Of a DNA stretch of 10,443 nucleotides, positions 1 through 5,940 are shown in pieces. Each line of letters opens with the position of its first letter. Position 1 is the first letter of the stretch. The position numbers were made by a program, and so were the translations under genes. The DNA comes from Candidatus Krumholzibacteriota bacterium (GTDB lineage Bacteria > Krumholzibacteriota > Krumholzibacteriia > Krumholzibacteriales > Krumholzibacteriaceae). The stretch is from assembly GCA_030630165.1 (NCBI GenBank), contig DAOVNN010000072.1, forward strand, positions 1 to 10,443, written 5' to 3'. The notes under the pieces were generated by a model, which was given only the letters and a program-made list of their open reading frames with translations, was not told where the DNA came from and did no database searches.

Positions 1-1367
1 GGATCATGAGCAGGGAATTTCTCGAGCTGGTCATAGCTGATTTAGGTCTGCACAGGTCTCACGCTAACAGAACGCCTGTTCCCGCTGTGGAGGGGCTCTC
101 TGAAGAGAAACTGGCTATCAGGAGACTTGTAAAGATCCTCAGGAATAAGATAAGCGTACGTTCGACAATACCCGGGTTCTACAATATCAGCGTCATGGAT
201 TGCGATCCCGGGACGGCCCATGTCCTCGCAACCAGGATCAGTGACAAGTTCATCGAGGTCACGCGGCAGGCCAAGCTCCAGGAATTGAGGCAGGCGGGAG
301 CGTTCAGTGACGAGATGCTGGTGATCTACAAGGAAATGCTGGAAGATTCCGATAACGAACTCCAGCGTGTAAGACGCGAGCTCGCTACTACAAGCGCGGA
401 GCGAAATCCCATCAACTCGACTAACGTTCATATTGCCGAGGCCAGGGTTTCCTCTATCAGCGCCCAGGTCGGGCGAAACGAGATGGGGCTGAAAAAGGTC
501 AGGGAAAACCTTGCTTCTGTCTTCGGGATGGTTCCTTCGACAGACAAGATCGCTTCGGATGAGACATTGAATAATCTCGAACGACAGATCCTGGCGGACA
601 CGGAAGGACGCATTCTCCAGGAGTTGGCCGGGAATGAGCGGGCTGACGCTGACCTCGCAGCTTACGAAGCTCTCTGGGAAGAACTTCGTGCTCGCGTCAC
701 GGAGATCGTACATGCCGAGTACAGCGAGTTTGCCAACGATTTCAAGCCGCTCATCACAGAGTATTATTTCCAGCGCAAAATGACAACTTTCTTTCGATCG
801 ATCGAGAGCAAGCTGAACAGCTATATATCCCAGTACAGGGAAAATATCAGCAGAAGGCCGCAACTGCTGAGCGAGGAGAGCAAGCTTATCCACGAGGTGG
901 AGACCAGCCAGGCTATATATGATGCTTTCCTCGAATCCAAGACATCATCGCAGATCAACGAAGCGATGCAGAGTACTCAGCTCGGCGTGCGCATCAGTGT
1001 GATCGAGAAGGCTGAGAGACCGATAACGCCTGTCATGCCGGACAAGCTCAAGCTGGTCATAATCGCGACCATGTTCGGGATCGCATGCGGATTCGGAGCG
1101 ATCCTCATTACTGAGTATATGGACGACTCGTTCCGGTCGGTAGAAGAAGTTCAGCGGATTCTGAAACTGCCTGTTCTCGGCACGATTCCCAAAACGATAT
1201 CTCGCTTCGACTGGGAGAAGAAAAAAAAGGGAAAGATGATCCTCATCTGGAGCATCGGACTGATATTGTTCGCCAGCCTGGTCTCGGGAGCCTTGTTTGT
1301 ATACTCTCTGGCTCTGCAGGAATCGAGCATAGGTGTAGAACTTACCGATGATTCATTGGGAAGGTAG
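1..1367 (+). CDS. Wzz/GNVR-family polysaccharide co-polymerase, 5'-truncated by window edge
   Basis: This is the C-terminal part of a chain-length determinant protein, an inner-membrane protein that sets exopolysaccharide length and pairs with a tyrosine autokinase. The first ATG is at 6, but the frame is open to the window edge. The residues around it (SREFLELVIADLGL) match the internal part of the family, so the N-terminal membrane helix and Wzz domain lie upstream. Counting from the ATG at 6, a long heptad-rich coiled-coil region spans about residues 95-310. The family signature before the membrane follows (YDAFLESKTSSQINEA, then ERPITPVMPDK), and a transmembrane segment lies at 348-371. 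The cytoplasmic linker SVEEVQRILKLPVLGTIPK is typical of the segment that joins co-polymerase to kinase. Here it is followed by a basic stretch (EKKKKGK) and a second hydrophobic helix at 411-437, where a fused kinase would usually begin. The kinase is encoded by the next gene. The family call is secure, but the exact system (Wzx/Wzy, exosortase-linked) cannot be told. Confidence 0.88.
   Translation, partial: IMSREFLELVIADLGLHRSHANRTPVPAVEGLSEEKLAIRRLVKILRNKISVRSTIPGFYNISVMDCDPGTAHVLATRISDKFIEVTRQAKLQELRQAGAFSDEMLVIYKEMLEDSDNELQRVRRELATTSAERNPINSTNVHIAEARVSSISAQVGRNEMGLKKVRENLASVFGMVPSTDKIASDETLNNLERQILADTEGRILQELAGNERADADLAAYEALWEELRARVTEIVHAEYSEFANDFKPLITEYYFQRKMTTFFRSIESKLNSYISQYRENISRRPQLLSEESKLIHEVETSQAIYDAFLESKTSSQINEAMQSTQLGVRISVIEKAERPITPVMPDKLKLVIIATMFGIACGFGAILITEYMDDSFRSVEEVQRILKLPVLGTIPKTISRFDWEKKKKGKMILIWSIGLILFASLVSGALFVYSLALQESSIGVELTDDSLGR
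1358..1364 (+). promoter_or_regulatory. Shine-Dalgarno site fixing a TTG start for the kinase gene
   Basis: GGGAAGG lies 6 nt before the TTG at 1371, inside the end of the upstream gene. No in-frame ATG or GTG occurs before codon 23, which already lies in the conserved EMRRLYSNI segment. TTG is therefore the best start. Confidence 0.65.
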
Positions 1368-1370
1368 GAC

Positions 1371-2072
1371 TTGGAAAAGGAAAAGAAACAGACTATTTAC
1401 GAGATCTTCGATCAGGAGAGTCCCATCGCTACCGAGATGCGGCGCCTCTATTCAAATATACGTCATATCGACGGGAAGAATTCGAAGAGAAGCTTTCTCG
1501 TGACAAGCGCAGAGAGGGGAGAGGGCAAGAGCACGGTGGCCTCGCATCTGGCACTCACCGTGGCGAGGTTCAGGGGCAAGAAATCCCTTCTGATCGATGC
1601 CGACCTGAGGAGACCGAGGACACATCAGATATTCGATGTCCCGAAAGAGCCGGGCCTGTTTGAATGCCTCAGCGGTGAGATCGATCCACTCGAAGCGGTG
1701 AAGGACACTCCGATCGAGAATCTCAAGGTCATTCCGGCCGGGAGACGGGTCAAGTCTCCGGCTCATCTTTTCGAGGGCGATGTCATGACGGAGATTTTCG
1801 AGAAGATAAAATTCTATTACGACATCGTGATAGTGGACAGCGCACCGGTTATCCCTGTGAGCGATCCGATGCTGATCTCGAGCGTTCTTGACGGCGTGAT
1901 CCTGGTGATGCTTGCCGGCAAGACTCCCCAAAAGGTGGCTCTCAGGGCAAAGAATATCCTCCTTGACGCGAAAGCGAATCTCCTGGGTGTCGTTGTGAAC
2001 AATATGTCCGAGGTTCTGCCATACTATTATGACTACAGGTATTACGGGTATATGGATAATGAAGAGAAGTAA
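1371..2072 (+). CDS. BY-kinase-type tyrosine autokinase (CpsD/CapB/Wzc C-terminal type)
   Basis: This is a cytoplasmic P-loop tyrosine autokinase that controls polysaccharide export through cycles of autophosphorylation and oligomerisation with its co-polymerase partner. Of its 233 residues, EMRRLYSNI (22-30) matches the conserved N-terminal helix. Walker A is at 50-55 (GEGKST), Walker A' at 74-83 (LIDADLRRPR) and Walker B at 152-160 (IVIVDSAPV). The C-terminus carries the expected tyrosine cluster, with seven Tyr between 218 and 227, which are the autophosphorylation sites in this family. It starts 3 nt after the co-polymerase stop. Having kinase and co-polymerase as separate polypeptides is the arrangement of Firmicutes CapA/CapB, whereas proteobacterial Wzc is fused. 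The start is TTG with a good ribosome site. Confusion with ParA/MinD ATPases is unlikely given the Walker A' LIDADLRRP and the tyrosine tail. Confidence 0.93.
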   Translation: MEKEKKQTIYEIFDQESPIATEMRRLYSNIRHIDGKNSKRSFLVTSAERGEGKSTVASHLALTVARFRGKKSLLIDADLRRPRTHQIFDVPKEPGLFECLSGEIDPLEAVKDTPIENLKVIPAGRRVKSPAHLFEGDVMTEIFEKIKFYYDIVIVDSAPVIPVSDPMLISSVLDGVILVMLAGKTPQKVALRAKNILLDAKANLLGVVVNNMSEVLPYYYDYRYYGYMDNEEK

Positions 2073-2082
2073 AGGGTTTCTG

Positions 2083-3195
2083 ATGAAGAGATTATATATC
2101 AGTATCATTGCAGCGGCAGTATTGACTGTCGCTGCAACGGTGCCCGCATCTGCCCAGGGTTCTCCCGGAGCGCATGATTCACTATGTATACACTTCGCAG
2201 GCGATTCGCGCGACCTTATGGTCCAGCTGCGCAGCGGAATGATCCTGAGCGGCACAGTACCCCTGACTCTCTGTAGTCTCGAGCCCGGGATCACCTATGA
2301 TCTGACGGTGAGGGGGTATGGACTGGAAGTAAGAACGGGATACCTTTCCATCGATGAGAGTGGTGCTGTGTCCATACGGGGCAATCGCATGGGCACGTTC
2401 GCGAGGAACCTCGTTCCCGGATGGGGATCGATAGATGTGGGGAGGGAAAATGCCGGGTGGTCCGACATGGTCGATATCGCGGTCGGGGGAGCGATATCGT
2501 ACAGAGAACTGAGAGAGTATCAGCATATTGAGAACAGGTACTCGATCCTGATGGAGCAGCTCAAGGCCGCGGATACAGTAGAGGACAGGCAGAAGATCAG
2601 GATCGACGCTAACAGGGCTTCGCGCGATCTGAACGTCCAGAACGCACACAGAAAACGTATCATCGGCTATACGGCTTTTATGTACGCTTTCCAGCTGATC
2701 GATCCATGGCTGGTCGGTAATCCTCCAAAAACCGCCGCTGGTACGGGTGGTTCCGTAGTGGAACTGAGGGGAACGGGATCGAGTACGGTGAAGGCTGCTC
2801 TGTTGTCGCTTGTACGGCCGGGCAGGGGGCAGTTCTACCAGGGAAAGAAGACAAGAGGCGTGATTTACTCCCTTGCTACGACAGCGGGTGTCTTCATGGC
2901 ACTGGAAAACCTGAACAGGTATGAAGAGGCAGTAACCCTCTACGAGTTGAATCTGGAGTATTTTTCGACGGCTGAAACCGTTGAGGACAAGGAATATTTC
3001 CTCAATCGATCCGGAGCATACTGGGCCGATGTGGACAAGACCCGCAAATGGAGGAACACCTCCTACATCATATTGGCGGGAGTATGGGCGATGGGTGTAG
3101 TCGATGCATTTATTCCGGGGCGTGAAGACGCTCCGCCGACCGACATCTCATTTGATGTAGGTCCGACGCACGCTGCTTTCGTGTACAGATTCTGA
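2083..3195 (+). CDS. Secreted protein with PEGA-like domain and two DUF5683-like modules
   Basis: The function is unknown. The start is placed at the ATG at 2083, 10 nt after the kinase stop and 6 nt after AAAGGG (2071-2076). It opens with a clean Sec signal peptide (MKRLYISIIA then AAVLTVAATVPASA, likely cut before QG at about residue 25). An in-frame ATG at 2029 would lie inside the kinase gene and bury the signal peptide, so it is rejected. Of the 370 residues, about 46-100 resemble a PEGA domain (VPLTLCSLEPG, Y-LTVRGYG). Two related modules follow: 106-212 (LVPGWGS, later ADTVEDRQ, IDPWLVG) and 237-345 (LVRPGRGQFYQGK, later AETVEDKE, VDAFIPG). The second fits the P-G-x-G-Q-x-Y-x-G-K pattern of DUF5683-like envelope proteins. 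Each module has hydrophobic segments, and the protein ends in aromatic VYRF. Its place behind co-polymerase and kinase suggests a role in polysaccharide export or at the cell surface, which is inference. Confidence 0.75.
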   Translation: MKRLYISIIAAAVLTVAATVPASAQGSPGAHDSLCIHFAGDSRDLMVQLRSGMILSGTVPLTLCSLEPGITYDLTVRGYGLEVRTGYLSIDESGAVSIRGNRMGTFARNLVPGWGSIDVGRENAGWSDMVDIAVGGAISYRELREYQHIENRYSILMEQLKAADTVEDRQKIRIDANRASRDLNVQNAHRKRIIGYTAFMYAFQLIDPWLVGNPPKTAAGTGGSVVELRGTGSSTVKAALLSLVRPGRGQFYQGKKTRGVIYSLATTAGVFMALENLNRYEEAVTLYELNLEYFSTAETVEDKEYFLNRSGAYWADVDKTRKWRNTSYIILAGVWAMGVVDAFIPGREDAPPTDISFDVGPTHAAFVYRF

Positions 3196-3213
3196 TAAGC
3201 GGAGGATAATCTG

Positions 3214-4758
3214 ATGAAGAAGATCATGTTATACATAATGGTCGCTGCGGCGGTCATACTGCCTTCCTGTTTCAATGACATCGAAGAGGTGCCGCTGGTC
3301 ATAGAGGAAGAAGGTCTGCGGGCTCCCGTCAGTATCAGGACCATTATGGGGGACAGCCAGATAATCCTTTCGTGGACCTCAGTCGAGGAAGCTGTCGCAT
3401 ACAGGCTGTACAGGTCTCAGACCCTTGGTGAGGAATGGGCGCGGATAGTCGAGACTGTCGACACCCTGTATCTCGATGAGACAGTGGTGAACGGGCTCCA
3501 GTACCTTTACAGGGTTTCTTCCGTCGGGTCATCTGGCGTGGAGAGCCCAAGGTCCGAACCGGTCCCGGCAACACCTTCCGTTTATTCCATCCTTATAAAC
3601 GGAGGCCTGGAGTATACAGGATCGAGGGTAGTTGAACTCTCCCTCAACGCACCGGCATCGACTGCCGCGATGCGTATAGCGAATTCTCCCGATTTCGGAT
3701 CGGCCGTGTGGGAGACATTCTCTTCTCCACGTTCCTGGATGCTTCAGGAGGGTGATGGAGCCAGGATCGTATACGCTTCCTTCCAGGATCAGTCGGGAGC
3801 GATGTCACCGCCGGTAAGTTCAACGATACAGCTCGATACTTATGCCGCAATATCTGATCTGGCGATTACGCCGGAACCGCATACATATACTCCTGGAGCG
3901 ACAATCCACCTTGCTATGGGGACCGAAGGGGACGAAACCGGAGGATCCGCGTCGGTCGATATCGAGGATCTGACAACTGGGTCGATAGCCCTCTATGATG
4001 ACGGCAGGGGAGGGGACCCGGTTGCGGGAGATGGCAGATATGAGACTGACTACACATTCCCTTCCATATTTCGGGGAACAGACCTGATAGCAGTAGCAAG
4101 CTTCACCGACCTGGTCGGTAACGAGGCTGTTTCATTCGAATGGAGCGACAGGATCTCTTTTACCGATCCTCCCGAAGCAGTACAACTTTTCGGATCGATA
4201 GACTCGACGACAAATAGTATTACGATCAGCTGGGAAGAGTCATCTGATGACAACTTTATCGGATACAGGATCTATCGGGATACACAGGCTGGAGTGACCG
4301 ACGACCCGGCTCTGTTCGTCCGGGGTCTGGACTTTATAACCCAGACGACCTATCCCGATTCCGATCTAAAAGAGGGAGTAACTTACTACTACCGGCTATA
4401 CGTAGCGAATGATCTCGATGAGACAGCAGGAAGCAATGAGATAGCGGCCTCGACATTCGATGCCCTTCCATCACCTGTGGATCTCAGTGATCCGTCCGCG
4501 ATTGGAACGGACAGGCTCACACTCGAATGGACCATTAACCCTGATTCCGATTTTATGGAGTACAGGATATACAGGGATACATCGCCCGGAGTCACCGAAT
4601 CGTCGCAGCTCGTGACTGTCCTGACTAACAGGGAAATAACCTGGTTTGACGATACGGGGCTTGACAACGGCGCGAATTCGTACTACTATAGAATACTGGT
4701 CTACGATCTGGGTGGGCAATACTCGAGAAGCAACGAAGTAACTACAGCAACCCCATGA
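3214..4758 (+). CDS. Lipoprotein with fibronectin type III and Ig-like repeats
   Basis: This is a predicted surface or periplasmic lipoprotein of 514 residues with no specific known function. The ATG follows GGAGG (3201-3205) by 8 nt and lies 18 nt after the previous stop. The signal peptide ends in a lipobox LPSC, with the lipidated Cys at residue 19. Domains by eye are: FN3 at about 37-120 (ILSW, AYRLYRS, YLYRVSSV); a bacterial Ig-like repeat at about 124-210 (INGGLEYT, MRIANSPDF, GDGARIVYASFQD); a middle domain at about 214-315 with the Asp/Gly-rich loop DDGRGGDPVAGDGRY (262-276), reminiscent of a calcium-binding loop; and FN3 at about 320-415 and 418-514. The last two are clear internal duplicates (YRIYRDTQAGVT and YRIYRDTSPGVT). 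There is no catalytic domain and no C-terminal sorting signal. Position suggests binding or display linked to the polysaccharide, but this is inference. Confidence 0.85.
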   Translation: MKKIMLYIMVAAAVILPSCFNDIEEVPLVIEEEGLRAPVSIRTIMGDSQIILSWTSVEEAVAYRLYRSQTLGEEWARIVETVDTLYLDETVVNGLQYLYRVSSVGSSGVESPRSEPVPATPSVYSILINGGLEYTGSRVVELSLNAPASTAAMRIANSPDFGSAVWETFSSPRSWMLQEGDGARIVYASFQDQSGAMSPPVSSTIQLDTYAAISDLAITPEPHTYTPGATIHLAMGTEGDETGGSASVDIEDLTTGSIALYDDGRGGDPVAGDGRYETDYTFPSIFRGTDLIAVASFTDLVGNEAVSFEWSDRISFTDPPEAVQLFGSIDSTTNSITISWEESSDDNFIGYRIYRDTQAGVTDDPALFVRGLDFITQTTYPDSDLKEGVTYYYRLYVANDLDETAGSNEIAASTFDALPSPVDLSDPSAIGTDRLTLEWTINPDSDFMEYRIYRDTSPGVTESSQLVTVLTNREITWFDDTGLDNGANSYYYRILVYDLGGQYSRSNEVTTATP

Positions 4759-4810
4759 TCTAGCCAGGATAAGCGGCACAAAACTGCGTAAAAATCCACA
4801 GCTCGCGTCA

Positions 4811-4838
4811 AAAATATGGGTGTTTTTACCTATATTTT
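4811..4838 (+). terminator. AT-rich hairpin, possible terminator of the upstream operon
   Basis: AAAATATGGG (4811-4820) pairs with CCTATATTTT (4829-4838) in a 10-bp stem with one G-T wobble and an 8-nt loop, TGTTTTTA. It lies 53 nt after the lipoprotein stop. The downstream arm ends in four T, and the upstream arm begins within a run of five A. The stem is AT-rich and no long T-tract follows, so its strength as an intrinsic terminator is uncertain. It could instead be a protein-binding dyad. Confidence 0.35.
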
Positions 4839-4937
4839 GAGACGGGGAGTTTGTCCGGGAGCAGGGCCCCGATAAACGGGTATTCGCTTATTGTCTTTAT
4901 ATCAGCGGTTTATGGGTGCGTTATAACCTGTATTCTA
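4815..4937 (+). repeat. Imperfect direct repeat pair in the intergenic region
   Basis: TATGGGTG occurs at 4815-4822 and 4911-4918. In both copies it is followed by a T-rich stretch and then ACCT-TATT, at 4828-4836 and 4926-4934. The second copy has two or three extra bases between the blocks. The copies are about 97 nt apart and flank the GC-rich dyad. This may be a pair of regulator sites or chance similarity. Confidence 0.25.
4849..4877. promoter_or_regulatory. Imperfect dyad, candidate upstream activator site
   Basis: GTTTGTCCGGG (4849-4859) and CCCCGATAAAC (4867-4877) form an inverted repeat of 11 positions with one mismatch and one G-T pair, around a 7-nt centre. Its centre lies about 125 nt upstream of the start predicted from the sigma-54 element at 4963-4977. 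That is the usual distance for an enhancer bound by an NtrC-type activator. It could also be an RNA hairpin. The role is inferred. Confidence 0.3.
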
Positions 4938-4962
4938 CTTTGATGGACTCTGGTGCATATGG

Positions 4963-4977
4963 GGTACGGAAGTTGCA
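4963..4977 (+). promoter_or_regulatory. Sigma-54 (RpoN) type -24/-12 promoter
   Basis: The element reads GGTACGGAAGTTGCA. It has the -24 GG (4963-4964) and -12 GC (4975-4976) separated by exactly 10 nt, with ACG after the GG and a full TTGCA at -12. Against the consensus TGGCACG-N4-TTGCW it differs only at the leading T and the C after GG. Transcription would begin near 4988, about 53 nt before the TTG and about 179 nt before the ATG candidate start of the sugar transferase. The NtrC-family activator encoded at 7997-9421 makes a sigma-54 promoter here biologically sensible. Confidence 0.6.
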
Positions 4978-5040
4978 ATCTTGCTTATCGAGTACTTTGG
5001 GGAGAGTGTATCCGAGTAGTAGAGGTGTGAAAGGTCCAAG

Positions 5041-5856
5041 TTGGTAGTATTCAACAGAACAGCAGCCCACAACCTCGATGTATCGATTCCGCTGGCCAGG
5101 ACGGGATTGGATCCCCTGATCAGTGACATCGGATATCTGAGCAAAGTCGTTGCCGGGGGAGAGGCTATGGTCTCCTCGGGTTTCGAGAGGATCAAGCGGG
5201 GCTTCGACGTCTTTTTCGCCGGTGCAGCGCTCCTGTTCCTGTCGCCGCTTATCCTCCTCGCAACAGCTTTTATCAGGCTCGAATCCGCCGGCTCGGTCTT
5301 CTACAAGCAGGAGAGGATAGGCTTGAACAGGAGAAGCAGCGACAGGCGGGGAAATTCCGCGCCAGGATTCAATGGCACTGACAGACGCAACCGAAACGAC
5401 AGGCGGAAGAATATACATGCCGGCAAGCCTTTCCACATCTACAAACTCAGGACGATGTCTCTTGACGCGGAAAAAGCCGGTCCTACTCTTTCGTCCAAGA
5501 ACGATCCGAGGATAACCAGGGTCGGTCACCTGCTTCGCCGTACACGGATCGACGAGATCCCCCAGTTCATCAATGTCATCAGGGGCGACATGAGTATTGT
5601 CGGCCCGAGACCTGAGAGATCTTTCTTTATCAACCAGGTCAGGCAGGAAGTCCCGGAGTTTCCGCTGAGACTGAAAGTCAAACCTGGAATAACCGGACTG
5701 GCCCAGGTCGAAGACGGCTATACTGAAACTGTCGAGCAGATGACAGGCAAGCTTTACTACGATCTCAAATACATTTCCAGACTCTCCCTGCCGCAGGAGA
5801 TAAGGATACTCTTCAAGACGATCTCCGTCGTCATAACGGGAAAGGGCGCCTGCTGA
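5041..5856 (+). CDS. Initiating sugar-phosphate transferase (bacterial sugar transferase, WcaJ/PglC-like)
   Basis: This is a membrane phosphoglycosyl transferase that moves a sugar-1-phosphate from a nucleotide sugar to undecaprenyl phosphate, the first step of polysaccharide assembly. Numbering follows the TTG start (271 aa). The conserved core opens at KRGFDVFFA (52-60). The hydrophobic re-entrant helix is at about 55-78, followed by GSVFYKQERIG (84-94) and FHIYKLRTM (131-139). The catalytic Asp-Glu pair is D171-E172 in RIDEIPQFINV, with GDMSIVGPRPE at 182-192, KPGITG at 214-219 and YDLKYI at 240-245. It is the short monotopic form, without the four-helix WbaP/WcaJ N-terminus. Residues 97-127, between ERIGLN and GKPF, are an extra Arg/Asp-rich stretch with three DRR motifs. 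The start is uncertain. The TTG at 5041 follows AAGG by 6 nt, while an ATG at 5167 (residue 43) has a much stronger ribosome site and sits just before the conserved core. Sugar specificity cannot be read. Confidence 0.9.
   Translation: MVVFNRTAAHNLDVSIPLARTGLDPLISDIGYLSKVVAGGEAMVSSGFERIKRGFDVFFAGAALLFLSPLILLATAFIRLESAGSVFYKQERIGLNRRSSDRRGNSAPGFNGTDRRNRNDRRKNIHAGKPFHIYKLRTMSLDAEKAGPTLSSKNDPRITRVGHLLRRTRIDEIPQFINVIRGDMSIVGPRPERSFFINQVRQEVPEFPLRLKVKPGITGLAQVEDGYTETVEQMTGKLYYDLKYISRLSLPQEIRILFKTISVVITGKGAC
5155..5164 (+). promoter_or_regulatory. Strong Shine-Dalgarno before the alternative ATG of the sugar transferase
   Basis: GGGGGAGAGG lies directly upstream of the ATG at 5167. A protein from this ATG would begin MVSSGFERIKRGFDV, the usual place for short sugar transferases to begin, and have 229 residues. 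The 42 codons upstream stay open and have ordinary codon use, so the longer TTG form is not excluded. Confidence 0.45.
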
Positions 5857-5894
5857 GGCTCCCCGATCCCTTTTCGCGCCTCATATCCTATTCC

Positions 5895-5923
5895 TTGACT
5901 ACCCTTCTGTCTGCCTTTAGAAT
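5895..5923 (+). promoter_or_regulatory. Sigma-70 type promoter for the kinase-regulator-lptE-holA run
   Basis: TTGACT (5895-5900) and TAGAAT (5918-5923) are separated by exactly 17 nt, and each matches the consensus at five of six positions. The predicted start near 5930 leaves only about 11 nt before the ATG at 5941. The element lies in the 84-nt gap after the sugar transferase, so the regulatory genes would have their own housekeeping promoter. Confidence 0.6.
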
Positions 5924-5940
5924 CCATCAACGGTGACAAT

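Noticed and set aside
2029..2082. Earlier in-frame ATG for the secreted protein
   Set aside because: It lies inside the kinase's tyrosine tail, adds residues before the signal peptide and lacks a ribosome site. The ATG at 2083 has both a site and a clean signal peptide.
4759..5040. Riboswitch, tRNA or small RNA gene in the intergenic gap
   Set aside because: No cloverleaf, no recognisable riboswitch core and no clear small coding frame with a ribosome site were seen. The gap is explained better by the hairpin, the dyad and the promoter.
5844..5880. GAAAGGG / CCCTTTT pairing after the sugar transferase as a terminator
   Set aside because: The stem is about 8 bp with a long loop of about 21 nt and no T-run follows, so it is not a convincing terminator.
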